A DNA stretch of 64,000 nt, taken from Hymenobacter sp. GOD-10R (GTDB lineage Bacteria > Bacteroidota > Bacteroidia > Cytophagales > Hymenobacteraceae). The notes under the pieces are model-generated. The model saw only the letters and a program-made list of their open reading frames with translations, searched no databases and was not told the origin of the DNA. Location of the stretch: positions 186,001-250,000 of the forward strand of contig NZ_CP141184.1 of NCBI RefSeq assembly GCF_035609205.1, in the 5' to 3' direction. Numbering within the stretch: the stretch's first letter is position 1; each line of letters opens with the position of its first letter. Position numbers and translations under genes: made by a program. Of the stretch, positions 51,415-60,129 are shown one piece after another.

Positions 51415-52962
51415 ATGAAGAAACGCTACCTACTAGGTGGTCTGCTGAGTGTGGCGGCCGCTGGGCTGCTGTCCGCCGCGGCTCCATCGGATGCCGTGCT
51501 GAAGAAAGTACGCCAATATCGCCAGCGTCACGAGCACGAACTACTAACCGAATACCTGCAACTGCTCGTCGTGCCGAGCGTGGCTGCCGACAGCGCTGGT
51601 CTGCGCCGCACGGCCACTACCATCGCCGACATGATGCGCAAGCGTGGCATTGCTAACGTGCAGATGTTGCGGGCCAAAACAGCCGGTGTACCGCCTGCTG
51701 TGTATGGCGAGGTGAAGGTGCCTGGCGCCACCCGCACTCTAGTGTTCTACGCGCATTACGATGGTCAGCCAGTTAACCCCGCCCAGTGGGCGACGGGTCT
51801 GAGTCCCTTCAAGCCAACCCTAGCTAGTGGGTCCCTGGCTAGCGGCGGTCAGCTACTACCTATGCCCCAAGCCGGTACCCCGCTCAACCCCGAGTGGCGC
51901 CTCTACGCCCGCGGCAGCTCTGACGATAAAGCCGGTGTGATGACCATTATTTCGGGCTATCAGGCGCTGGCACAAAGCGGCGTGAAGCCGACCGTCAACC
52001 TGAAGTTCTTCTTTGAAGGCGAAGAAGAGCGTGGTTCGCCGCACCTGGCCGAGCTGCTGAGCCAGCACCGCGACGTGTTGAAATCCGACCTCTGGATTAT
52101 CTGCGACGGACCGGTGCACCAGTCGGGGCGCAAGCAGGTGGTGTTTGGGGCTCGCGGCGACGTCAACCTAGGTATCACGGTGTACGGCCCGAAACGCCCG
52201 TTGCACAGCGGCCACTACGGCAACTGGGCCCCGAACCCGGCGATGACCCTAGCGCAATTGTTAGGCTCGATGAAAGATAGCACGGGCCGGGTTCGAGTTG
52301 CTGGTTTCTACGACGATGTGGTGCCGCTCACCGCAACCGAGCAGGAAGCCTTGCGCCGCGTGCCCAACATTGATGATGACATTCGCAAGGAGCTAGGTTT
52401 CGCCCGGGCCGATGGCCAAGGCAAGTCGCTCGTGGAGCTGATTAATCAGCCTTCCCTGAACATCAACGGCATGCGCAGCGCCAACGTGGGCCCGCAAGCC
52501 GCCAACGTCATCCCGACGATGGCCGAAGCCGTGCTGGATTTGCGCCTAGTGCTCGGCAACGACTACCAGCGCCAGATAGAAAAAGTAGTGCGTCACATCG
52601 AGCGACAAGGCTTCTTCGTAACGCGTGCTGACCCGACCGATGCCGAACGAGCCCAGCACCCGCGTATCGCCAAGGTCACGCCTGAAACTGGTTATAATGC
52701 CCAACGCACGCCCATGGATTTGCCGGTAGCCCGCAGCGTGATCAATGCCGTGCAATCGACGGTGACGCAGCCAGTCGTGCTGCTTCCCACGTCGGGTGGG
52801 AGCTTGCCGCTGTATGTCTTCAAGCAAGAGCTAGGAGTCACCACCCTCACCGTACCTGTCGCCAACTACGACAACAACCAGCACGCCGAAAACGAGAACA
52901 TCCGGCTCGGCAACTTGTGGGAGGGTATCGAAACGATGGCCGCCGTGATGACGATGAAGTAA
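51415..52962 (+). CDS. M20 family metallopeptidase (dipeptidase type), exported
   Basis: 515 residues. A signal-peptide-like N-terminus (LLGGLLSVAAAGLLSAAAP) suggests a periplasmic location. The dizinc site is seen in VFYAHYDGQPVNPAQW (His and Asp), ARGSSDDKAGVMTI (bridging Asp) and FEGEEERGSPHL (catalytic Glu-Glu pair); the lid domain has PLHSGHYGNWAPNP. M20 enzymes release amino acids from peptides or deacylate amino acids; the YGNW/PNP lid and length point to the dipeptidase branch. A hairpin at 52991 may end transcription. Confidence 0.92.
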   Translation: MKKRYLLGGLLSVAAAGLLSAAAPSDAVLKKVRQYRQRHEHELLTEYLQLLVVPSVAADSAGLRRTATTIADMMRKRGIANVQMLRAKTAGVPPAVYGEVKVPGATRTLVFYAHYDGQPVNPAQWATGLSPFKPTLASGSLASGGQLLPMPQAGTPLNPEWRLYARGSSDDKAGVMTIISGYQALAQSGVKPTVNLKFFFEGEEERGSPHLAELLSQHRDVLKSDLWIICDGPVHQSGRKQVVFGARGDVNLGITVYGPKRPLHSGHYGNWAPNPAMTLAQLLGSMKDSTGRVRVAGFYDDVVPLTATEQEALRRVPNIDDDIRKELGFARADGQGKSLVELINQPSLNINGMRSANVGPQAANVIPTMAEAVLDLRLVLGNDYQRQIEKVVRHIERQGFFVTRADPTDAERAQHPRIAKVTPETGYNAQRTPMDLPVARSVINAVQSTVTQPVVLLPTSGGSLPLYVFKQELGVTTLTVPVANYDNNQHAENENIRLGNLWEGIETMAAVMTMK

Positions 52963-52990
52963 AAGCAGAACGCTGGACTGTTCGCTATCG

Positions 52991-53020
52991 GGCCTGTCAA
53001 CTCTTATTAGTTGGCAGGTC
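52991..53020 (+). terminator. Possible weak terminator after the M20 peptidase gene
   Basis: A 12-bp stem with two G-U pairs, GGCCTGTCAACT (52991-53002) with AGTTGGCAGGTC (53009-53020), loop CTTATT, and a T-run eight bases later. Confidence 0.5.
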
Positions 53021-53185
53021 CGAAGTGTTTTAGGATAGAGCTGATAGTGCTTGCTGAGCCAAGGGCAAGCTAAACCATAAAATTATGTGCAAATATTCCT
53101 TATCCAGGGAAGGTTTTGTGCGTAAGGGGTTTATACCTCAACAGTAAAGTGCTGTTTGCTGGTTCTCCCCTGATCTTTTCCCCTT

Positions 53186-53782
53186 ATGTCCGCTCCTCAT
53201 TACCCCGACGGTACGGTGCGTGCCCTGCTGGACACGGACCTCGTTACGGAGGCCACCCGCGCTGCGCTGGAAAGCCGCCTCCAAACACCTAGCCTTGAGC
53301 CACAATTTTTCGACGGCACCACCTACGAGCTTCTCCGTGCCGTAGCGGCTCGGCTCTTTCCGCAGCCCGACCGCACCGAGCCCATCGAGCTGGCCGCACT
53401 CATTGATGAGCGACTTCTCACCGGTCAATCGGACGGCTGGCGCTACGATGCCCTGCCTCCCGACCGCGAGGCCTACCGGCTAGGGCTAGGGGGCATCAAT
53501 GAAAGCGCCCAATTGTTATTTCAACAGTCCTTCTTGTCACTAGCGCCCGAGCAACAGGACGCAGTGCTAACTGCCGTGCAACACGGCGAAGCTCCTGGTA
53601 AAACGTGGGAGACATTGCCCGCCGTCCGCTTCTTTGAGGAATTACTGGCGGAGCTGACGGAGAACTACTACGCTCACCCGCTGGCTCAAGAGGAAATCGG
53701 CTACGTGGGTATGGCCGACGTGCCCGGTTGGCACCACCTAGGTCTAAATGCCCTAGACCCCCGCGAACCGGAAGCGCAGTAG
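53186..53782 (+). CDS. Gluconate 2-dehydrogenase subunit 3 family protein
   Basis: 198 residues. The pattern LLRAVAARLFPQPDRTEPIE near residue 48, a helical middle part and the C-terminal PAVRFFEELLAELTENYY, QEEIGYVGMADVPGWHHLGL are diagnostic of the gamma subunit (subunit 3) of membrane-type sugar-acid dehydrogenases. That subunit usually carries a Tat signal that exports the flavoprotein; none is visible here (the N-terminus is MSAPHYPDGTVRALLDTDLV). The GMC flavoprotein gene follows after 88 bases. In the complex it stabilises the flavoprotein. Confidence 0.88.
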   Translation: MSAPHYPDGTVRALLDTDLVTEATRAALESRLQTPSLEPQFFDGTTYELLRAVAARLFPQPDRTEPIELAALIDERLLTGQSDGWRYDALPPDREAYRLGLGGINESAQLLFQQSFLSLAPEQQDAVLTAVQHGEAPGKTWETLPAVRFFEELLAELTENYYAHPLAQEEIGYVGMADVPGWHHLGLNALDPREPEAQ

Positions 53783-53870
53783 AAATGCGCTACGGCACAT
53801 TCGGCAAGCCGCGTGGCTTGACCTTTAAGAACCAATTACTCCCAGCACTCAAACAACGACCAGACGCGCC

Positions 53871-55586
53871 GTGGCGCGTTTCTACGACCACTATATGCCT
53901 GACGAAGAAGTAATCGAAGAGGGTGTGCTAAACCCGCTGAAGACGGAGATTCAGGACCCGTTGCTTCGCGAAATCATAGAGGAAAACCAGACGAATACTT
54001 CTCCCGTCCTTGACCCACTAGAGCAAGCTGCCTTGCTGCCGGAAACGGAGGAGGTAGTTGATTGTGTGGTGATTGGCACTGGTGCGGGCGGCGCGCCGCT
54101 ACTAGCTAGGCTTGCTATGGCTGGCCTGAAGGTGGTAGCGCTGGAGGCTGGCCCCTGGCACGATCCCACCAAAGATTTTGCGACCGATGAGAAAGCGCAA
54201 TCCTTCCTATTCTGGAACGATGAGCGCCTGTCGGCGGGCAAAGACCCGGTGGCGTTTGGCCGCAACAACTCCGGTATCGGGGTCGGCGGCTCTACCTTGC
54301 ACTATACAGCCTACACCCCTCGCGCCCAAGACGATGACTTTCACCTGAACCGCGACTTCGGCACCGGCGTCGATTGGCCCTTCGGTTACGACGATATAGA
54401 GCCGTACTACGATGAGCTGGAGCAGTTTCTGGGTATTTCGGGGCCGGAAAGCTACCCGTGGGGGAAAGCGCGCAAGCGCAGTTACCCGCTGGCACCCTTG
54501 CCACTCAATGGCGCTGCGCAGCTTATGCAGCGCGGCTGTGAGGAGCTAGGTATTCGCACCTCGCCGGCCGCGAATGCTGCTTTGTCGGCGCGCTACTACC
54601 AGGAGGGCGTGGGCTGGCGCGAAGCGTGCACCAACCGCGGCTTCTGCCAGGCTGGCTGCAACAACGGCGCTAAGGCTAGCATGGACGTTACGTTTCTACC
54701 GCTTGCCACTGCTTACGGTGCCGACATTCGCCCGAATAGCTACGTCACTGAAATTGAGCGCAATAGCACGGGTCATGTGACGGGTGTGGTCTACACGCAG
54801 AATGGCATTCAGCAGCGGGTAAAGTGCCGCAACCTATTCCTGTGTGCGGGTGCCATCGAAACGCCACGCTTGCTGTTGCTCAACGAGCTAGCTCTCACCA
54901 GCGGGCAAGTAGGCCGCAATTTCATGGCGCACACCGGTGTGCAGGTGTGGGGCACATTCCCTGAAGATATTCGCCCCTACAAAGGCATTCCGGGGGCGTT
55001 GATTTCCGAGGATACACACCGGCCCAAGGATGCCGACTTTGTAGGTGGCTATCTGTTGCAAAGCATCGGGGTGATGCCCGTTACGTTTGCTAGTCAGGCC
55101 GCTCGGGCGCGCAAGCTGTGGGGCCATGCTGGGCGCGACTACATGCGCAACTACAACCACATTGCCGGCATCAACATCCTAGGTGACTGCTTGCCGCATG
55201 CCGACAACTTCCTGGAGCTTGCCGAAGAGAAGGATGTTCGTGGGGTAGCCAAACCTAGGGTGCACTTCACGGCGCAGCCCAATGAGCAGCGCATCACGAC
55301 CCACGCCGAAAAGATCATGCGGCAGATTTGGGAGGCTGCCGGTGCCACCGATATCTGGGCCTTTCCGCGCTACGCGCATACCATCGGCACGGCTCGCATG
55401 GGCCTGAGCGGCGACGATGCCGTAGTCGATGCCAACGGCCGGGCCTTCGATGTACCCAACCTATACATCTGCGACAACTCCGTGTTTCCGAGCGCTTTGA
55501 GTGTAAACCCGGCCTTGACTATTATGGCCGTGAGCCTACGCACCGCCGACAAGTTCTTGGAAAAGGAACGCCGGCGGGATGCCTAA
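53871..55586 (+). CDS. GMC family FAD oxidoreductase (gluconate dehydrogenase large subunit-like)
   Basis: 571 residues from a GTG at 53871; an ATG at 53895 gives 563 residues, and the true start is unclear. The FAD site is VVIGTGAGGAPLLARLAMAG; the middle has GVGGSTLHYTAYTPRA and CTNRGFCQAGCNNGAKASMD, and the C-terminus has AHTIGTARMG (catalytic His) and SALSVNPALTIMAVSLRTAD. It should oxidise a sugar, sugar acid or alcohol and, with subunit 3, pass electrons to the respiratory chain. No cytochrome c subunit gene adjoins, and no Tat signal is seen. Repeat A4 and a GH1 gene follow. Confidence 0.9.
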   Translation: MARFYDHYMPDEEVIEEGVLNPLKTEIQDPLLREIIEENQTNTSPVLDPLEQAALLPETEEVVDCVVIGTGAGGAPLLARLAMAGLKVVALEAGPWHDPTKDFATDEKAQSFLFWNDERLSAGKDPVAFGRNNSGIGVGGSTLHYTAYTPRAQDDDFHLNRDFGTGVDWPFGYDDIEPYYDELEQFLGISGPESYPWGKARKRSYPLAPLPLNGAAQLMQRGCEELGIRTSPAANAALSARYYQEGVGWREACTNRGFCQAGCNNGAKASMDVTFLPLATAYGADIRPNSYVTEIERNSTGHVTGVVYTQNGIQQRVKCRNLFLCAGAIETPRLLLLNELALTSGQVGRNFMAHTGVQVWGTFPEDIRPYKGIPGALISEDTHRPKDADFVGGYLLQSIGVMPVTFASQAARARKLWGHAGRDYMRNYNHIAGINILGDCLPHADNFLELAEEKDVRGVAKPRVHFTAQPNEQRITTHAEKIMRQIWEAAGATDIWAFPRYAHTIGTARMGLSGDDAVVDANGRAFDVPNLYICDNSVFPSALSVNPALTIMAVSLRTADKFLEKERRRDA

Positions 55587-55592
55587 CTAACA

Positions 55593-55692
55593 GTAGCGCG
55601 AAGCTCCAGCTTCGCGCATCGTTGAACGATAATCGTTGAGCAGGCTAGCACGGCTGCCTCCAACGGTGCACGAAGCTGGAGCTTCGCGCTAC
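55593..55692. repeat. Family A inverted repeat, copy A4 (GMC-GH1 gap)
   Basis: Starts GTAGCGCGAAGCTCCAGC and ends GGAGCTTCGCGCTAC, with inner ATCGTTGAACGATAATCGTT as in A3. It starts seven bases after the GMC stop and ends nine bases before the ATG of the GH1 gene at 55702. Confidence 0.93.
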
Positions 55693-55701
55693 TCCCCCCA
55701 C

Positions 55702-57039
55702 ATGGCAAAAAACTTCTTAAGTCATATCACAAAGAAATTCGGCGACAGCGGCTACGACGGCGACGAATTTGGCGGCGCCGCGGGCCATAATGGCAATGGG
55801 CTGCCTACTGGTAACCCCGGCAACTTCATGTTTGCCACGGGCATCGAATGCTCGTACCCAACCATCGACCACGGCAAAACCCGCCGCGACCTGCTCGCCG
55901 AAACCGACCACTACAACCGCTACAAGGAAGACCTAGGTTTGGTGAAGGAAATGGGGCTGAAGGTGCTGCGCTACAATCTGCCTTACTACCAGATTCAGAA
56001 AGCCCCCGGCAAGTACGACTGGGACTTTGCCGACGCGGCCATGAAGGAAATTAAGCGCCTCGGTATCACGCCGATATTAGACTTGATGCACTTCGGCGTG
56101 CCTGATTGGATCGGCAACTTCCAGAACCCCGAGCTGCCCGTGCACTTTGCCGAGTACGCCGGAGCCGTAGCCAAGCGCTACCCGTGGGTACGTTTCTACA
56201 CGCCTGTGAATGAGGTGTATGTGACTGCTCGTGCCAGTGCCCGCGACGGCATATGGAATGAGCAGCTGAAATCGGACCGTGCCTTTATCACGGCCATGAA
56301 GCACTGCGCGGCTGCTAGCATCATGGGCAACCATCAGATTGCCAAGCACCGCCCCGACTGCGTGATTGTGCAGAGCGAATCGGCCGAGTACATCCACGAA
56401 ATGCGCACCATCGAGAGCGACGAAACACGCATCACGAACAAGCTCCGTTTCCTGTCGCTTGATTTGCTCTACGCTCACCCGCTCGATGCGGAAGTGCTGC
56501 TATTTTGCCTCGACAACGGCATGACCCGCGACGAGCTGAAATGGTTTATGGCTGGTGAGCCGCCCGGCTACCAGATTATGGGCAATGACTACTACGGTCG
56601 TAATGAGCGCATTATCAAGCCCAACGGGGATTGGTGCTCGGCCGAAGATGTGCTGGGCTGGTATACCATGACGCGCCAGTACTATGAGCGCTACCGCAAG
56701 CCCGTGATGCACACCGAAACGAACACCTTCAAGGCTGAAGACGCAGAATGCTGGCTTTGGAAGCAGTGGGTCAACGTGACGCGCATTCGCAAGGATGGGG
56801 TGCCCGTGGTAGGCTTCACGTGGTACTCCCTGCTTGACCAGATCGACTGGGACATTTCCCTCGCTGAAAAGCTAGGTACCGTCAACCCCTGCGGCCTTTT
56901 CGACCTTGACCGCAAGATTCGCCCGGTAGGGGAGTCCTATAAGATGATGCTCCAGGAGTTCGGTCAGATTACGATGGTGCCCCACAGCGAGATGTTCGAG
57001 ATTACCTCACGTCCTGCGGAGCTGAAAGTGGAGGTATAG
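55702..57039 (+). CDS. Glycoside hydrolase family 1-like protein
   Basis: 445 residues from the ATG at 55702 (MAKNFLSHITKKFG); a longer frame to 55636 is repeat A4 read as protein. The clan A barrel has LKVLRYNLPYYQIQKAPGKY, PILDLMHFGVPDWIGN, the acid/base in YTPVNEVYV (Glu171) and the nucleophile in VMHTETNTFKAE (Glu339), in line with GH1 NEP/TENG positions although the motifs are not standard. No signal peptide, so cytoplasmic. Substrate uncertain; it could act with the upstream GMC enzyme on the same sugar. Its end overlaps the convergent HxlR-type gene by 38 bases. Confidence 0.8.
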   Translation: MAKNFLSHITKKFGDSGYDGDEFGGAAGHNGNGLPTGNPGNFMFATGIECSYPTIDHGKTRRDLLAETDHYNRYKEDLGLVKEMGLKVLRYNLPYYQIQKAPGKYDWDFADAAMKEIKRLGITPILDLMHFGVPDWIGNFQNPELPVHFAEYAGAVAKRYPWVRFYTPVNEVYVTARASARDGIWNEQLKSDRAFITAMKHCAAASIMGNHQIAKHRPDCVIVQSESAEYIHEMRTIESDETRITNKLRFLSLDLLYAHPLDAEVLLFCLDNGMTRDELKWFMAGEPPGYQIMGNDYYGRNERIIKPNGDWCSAEDVLGWYTMTRQYYERYRKPVMHTETNTFKAEDAECWLWKQWVNVTRIRKDGVPVVGFTWYSLLDQIDWDISLAEKLGTVNPCGLFDLDRKIRPVGESYKMMLQEFGQITMVPHSEMFEITSRPAELKVEV

Positions 57040-57442
57040 AGCACTTGGCGTAACCTGATTGATCAGGAGTACCTTTGATCTTGGATCGGTGCTTTAAGCC
57101 AAACTCGACCAAGGCATTAATGACGGGTTGAATTTCGATGGCATGGGGCGTGAGGGCGTACGAAACCGTGACGGGCTTGGTATTATTGACTGTTCGGGTA
57201 ATGAGCTGGTTTTCCTCTAGCTCCTGCAACTCCTTCGATAGCACCTTGGGCGTGATGCCTACAGACGTTTCTTGTAAGTCTTTGAAACGCAAGGTGCCAT
57301 AGTTGTACAGATTAAGCAGGATGCAGAATTTCCACTTCCCGCTTAACAACTCAATAGCGTCTTTCAGCGCCAAAACTTGCTCCTTACGAAGCTCTGGTAT
57401 TTGTTCACAAACTGAGTCAGCTGTCATTTTAAGTGCTTCCAT
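57002..57442 (-). CDS. HxlR-family transcriptional regulator
   Basis: 146 residues. The winged-helix core is plain: ALKDAIELLSGKWKFCILLN, LRFKDLQETSVGITPKVLSK, ELQELEENQLITRTV and KPVTVSYALTPHAIEIQPVI. It begins MEALKMTADSVCEQIPELRK; Cys12 is near the N-terminus, where HxlR-type redox sensors such as HypR keep theirs. It is divergent from an SDR gene over an 83-base gap, the usual arrangement for a regulator and its target. The C-terminal 12 codons overlap the end of the GH1 gene. Confidence 0.93.
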   Translation of the reverse strand: MEALKMTADSVCEQIPELRKEQVLALKDAIELLSGKWKFCILLNLYNYGTLRFKDLQETSVGITPKVLSKELQELEENQLITRTVNNTKPVTVSYALTPHAIEIQPVINALVEFGLKHRSKIKGTPDQSGYAKCSIPPLSAPQDVR

Positions 57443-57473
57443 AAATAGTCACTTTCCTAAAGGTAACGGATAG

Positions 57474-57481
57474 CAAAAGTA
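57474..57481 (-). promoter_or_regulatory. Putative -7 box of the HxlR-type gene
   Basis: Minus-strand TACTTTTG matches TAnnTTTG, 32 bases before the ATG at 57442. On the plus strand CACTTTTG at about 57494 differs by one base and could serve the divergent SDR gene, so the two promoters would be back to back and open to joint control. Confidence 0.45.
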
Positions 57482-57525
57482 TAGTAACTACCTCACACTT
57501 TTGGCTTGTTCTTAAATACAACGAA

Positions 57526-58326
57526 ATGAACAAGACCATTTTTATTACTGGTGCCTCGTCTGGTATTGGTAAAACAACCGCTAAACTATTTGCGGCTAAA
57601 GGCTGGAATGTAATTGCCACCATGCGCAAGCCCGAAAATGAAACTGAGCTCAACTTGTTGGACAATGTGAAGCTGCTGCCCTTGGACGTAACAAGTGTGC
57701 AGCAGATCCAAGACACTACGCAGAAAGCGTTAGCGTTAGGCCCCGTTGACGTAGTATTCAACAACGCTGGCTATGCCCTGCTAGGACCCCTGGAGGCTGC
57801 TACTGACGAGCAGTTGGTACGCCAGATGGAAACCAATTTTCTAGGTGTGGTGCGCGTTACCCAAGCCTTTATTCCAAGTTTCAGGGCTAGAAAAGCTGGC
57901 CTGTTTATTACCACCAGTTCCTCGGCTGGGTTGATGGCTTTTCCGGTGAGCTCGATGTATGATGCCAGCAAGTGGGCGCTGGAAGGCTGGAGCGAAAGCT
58001 TATCGTTTGAGTTACGCCAATTCGGGATTGGCATCAAAAACATAGAGCCAGGCTTGGTAGCAACAGAGATAGGGGATAAAGGGGTAATCGTTTCGCACCC
58101 GGAGTATGACGAGCTAGCGAACAAATTCTTCGCGGCCATCAGCTCTCCTAGCGGCGTAGTTTCTACCTCTGAGCAAATTGCGGAAGTGGTGTACGAAGCC
58201 GCTACCGATGACACCGATACCTTGCGCTACGTGTGTGGGGAGGATGCGAAAGCCCTGTATGCCCAACGCCTTACCGTAGGTGATGAAGCGTTCAGAAAGG
58301 GAGTTATGCAAATGTTTGCAGGGTAA
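57526..58326 (+). CDS. SDR family oxidoreductase, divergent from the HxlR-type gene
   Basis: 266 residues. Classical SDR motifs: TGASSGIGKTTAKLFAAKGW, NNAGYALLGPLEA, the catalytic Ser in TTSSSAGLM and YDASKWALEG (Tyr and Lys). It is not closely similar to the two SDRs at 49-51 kb and lacks their extension. Divergence from a HxlR regulator suggests induction by an electrophile or a small aldehyde; the substrate is not known. A bidirectional terminator follows at 58415. Confidence 0.92.
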   Translation: MNKTIFITGASSGIGKTTAKLFAAKGWNVIATMRKPENETELNLLDNVKLLPLDVTSVQQIQDTTQKALALGPVDVVFNNAGYALLGPLEAATDEQLVRQMETNFLGVVRVTQAFIPSFRARKAGLFITTSSSAGLMAFPVSSMYDASKWALEGWSESLSFELRQFGIGIKNIEPGLVATEIGDKGVIVSHPEYDELANKFFAAISSPSGVVSTSEQIAEVVYEAATDDTDTLRYVCGEDAKALYAQRLTVGDEAFRKGVMQMFAG

Positions 58327-58414
58327 CCCGGCAACGAACCTAGGTGCCAGGCTTTCGACCAAGACCTCTTCTGCGGCCATACGTCAGACTCCCTAGGTCC
58401 TTCGGCTAAAATCG

Positions 58415-58446
58415 AAAAAGCCGGCCCCCACAAGGGCCGGCTTTTT
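58415..58446. terminator. Bidirectional terminator between the SDR and katA genes
   Basis: AAAAAGCCGGCCC (58415-58427) with GGGCCGGCTTTTT (58434-58446), loop of six. A- and T-runs on both sides let it serve both convergent genes. Confidence 0.93.
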
Positions 58447-58477
58447 GTTGCAAAAGAGGTGTGAAGAGCAAATAACC

Positions 58478-59989
58478 TTAAGCCGTCATGGCTGCAGCGG
58501 CGTGCTGCGTTGGCATCTCAGCATCAACACCTAAGCCCTTGGCAATGGCCATACCCAGGCGGATATCGGCGCGGAACCAGTGGCACAGCTGACGCTGAAT
58601 GATAAGATCTTTCTTGGGGCCTTCGATGCCACTCATTGATCCTACGATGTTGGTAATGAGATTGGATTGTGCCTCCGGCGACAGCAAACGGAACAAGTTG
58701 CCGGGCTGCGTGTAGTGGTCGTCTTCGCCGGGGGCGTTGCGGTCGTAGCGGTCGGCAATGTTAGAGTCAAGGGGCAGTGGGGGCTCGCCTTGGGTCTTGT
58801 CTTCCACTGGGCCGTCGAAGCTGTTGGGGAAGTAGTTCGGGCCGGGGCCACCGTTGTCGCCGAGCGCCATTTGGCCGTCACGCTGGTAGTTGCTGAAGCC
58901 GAAGGGGCAAGCGTTTACGGGCAGGTGCTCGTAGTTGGCACCTAGGCGGTAACGCTGCGCGTCGGGGTAGCTCAGGATGCGACCTTGCAGCATCTTATCG
59001 GGCGAGTAGCTGATACCGTCCACTACGTGAGCGGGGGCGAAAGCTGCTTGCTCGACGTGGGCATGGTAGTTCACCGGCACCTCGTTCAGCTCCAGTACGC
59101 CGGCCTCAATCAGCGGGAATTCGCCCTGGGGCCACACTTTCGTGATATCGAAGGGGTTCCAGCGGAAGGTGCGCGCTTGGGCTTCGGTCATCACCTGAAT
59201 GAACATCTTCCAGCGGGGGAAATTGCCGTTGTCGATGGCGTCCACGAGGTCATGCTGAGCGAAGTCAGCGTCTTCGGCCTTCATCAGGCGCGCTTCTTCG
59301 TCGGAGAAGTTCTTCACGCCCTGCTCGGTGCGGAAGTGGAATTTCACCCAGGTGCGCTCATTCTGCGCGTTGATCAGCGAGAAGGTGTGCGAACCATAAC
59401 CGTGCATGTGGCGGTAGCCATAAGGCGTGCCGCGGTCTGACATCAGGATGGTAACCTGGTGCAGGCTCTCGGGATTCAGGCTCCAGAAGTCCCACATCAT
59501 CGTGGGCGACTTGCGGTTGGAGCGAGCCTCGCGCTTCTGGGTGTGGATGAAGTCGGGGAACTTCACGGCGTCTTTCACAAAGAACACCGGCGTGTTGTTG
59601 CCCACAATGTCCCAGTTGCCATCTTCGGTGTAGAAGCGTAGGGCAAAGCCACGAGGGTCGCGCTCGGTATCAGCCGAACCTTTCTCGCCGCCTACCGTGC
59701 TGAAGCGCAGGAAGGTGCGTACTTGGTTGCCCACTTGGCTGAACAGCTTAGCGCGGGTATACTTGGTGATGTCGTGAGTAACGGTGAAGGTGCCGTAAGC
59801 GCCTGAGCCCTTGGCGTGTACTACGCGCTCCGGAATCCGCTCGCGGTTGAAGTGCGCTAGCTTTTCCTGCAGGAAGTAGTCTTGCAACAACAGCGGCCCG
59901 CGTGGCCCGGCCGAAATCGAGTTTTGGTTGTCGAAAATGGGGCGACCTGAAGCGGTAGTCAGCTTCTTCGGTTGAGTTGATTCTTCCAT
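58478..59989 (-). CDS. katA: Catalase (clade 3 haem catalase)
   Basis: 503 residues, the usual length for small-subunit (clade 3) catalases. It breaks down hydrogen peroxide in the cytoplasm. Motifs: RERIPERVVHAKGSGAYG with distal His58, the distal Asn in DIVGNNTPVFFVKDAVKFP, and the proximal haem Tyr in SYPDAQRYRLGANYEHLP. No NADPH- or HPII-type extra domain is present. It is divergent from oxyR over 140 bases, which makes it a likely OxyR target. Confidence 0.96.
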   Translation of the reverse strand: MEESTQPKKLTTASGRPIFDNQNSISAGPRGPLLLQDYFLQEKLAHFNRERIPERVVHAKGSGAYGTFTVTHDITKYTRAKLFSQVGNQVRTFLRFSTVGGEKGSADTERDPRGFALRFYTEDGNWDIVGNNTPVFFVKDAVKFPDFIHTQKREARSNRKSPTMMWDFWSLNPESLHQVTILMSDRGTPYGYRHMHGYGSHTFSLINAQNERTWVKFHFRTEQGVKNFSDEEARLMKAEDADFAQHDLVDAIDNGNFPRWKMFIQVMTEAQARTFRWNPFDITKVWPQGEFPLIEAGVLELNEVPVNYHAHVEQAAFAPAHVVDGISYSPDKMLQGRILSYPDAQRYRLGANYEHLPVNACPFGFSNYQRDGQMALGDNGGPGPNYFPNSFDGPVEDKTQGEPPLPLDSNIADRYDRNAPGEDDHYTQPGNLFRLLSPEAQSNLITNIVGSMSGIEGPKKDLIIQRQLCHWFRADIRLGMAIAKGLGVDAEMPTQHAAAAMTA

Positions 59990-60067
59990 GCGAGATAAAG
60001 GGATAAAGCGTGTAGGGCGGCCGAGAAGCTAGCCAAAGCCGGCTTTCGACTGCACAAAGGTTGAGCT

Positions 60068-60110
60068 TAAATTTGTATCACGAAAATTGATATTCTTTAT
60101 CTAAGTATAG
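60068..60110 (+). promoter_or_regulatory. katA-oxyR divergent control region with oxyR -7 box
   Basis: TAAATTTG at 60068-60075 matches TAnnTTTG and would start the oxyR transcript near 60082. Just downstream, GATATTCTTTATC (60089-60101) followed by TAAGTATAG resembles the T-N11-A dyads of LysR-type regulators, so OxyR could repress its own gene from here. The dyad is weak and the assignment is inference. Confidence 0.35.
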
Positions 60111-60129
60111 CTGGTGATTATATTTGAGC

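Noticed and set aside
60119..60126. TATATTTG as the oxyR -7 box
   Set aside because: It matches TAnnTTTG but lies only four bases before the ATG, so the transcript would start inside the gene; the box at 60068 fits better.
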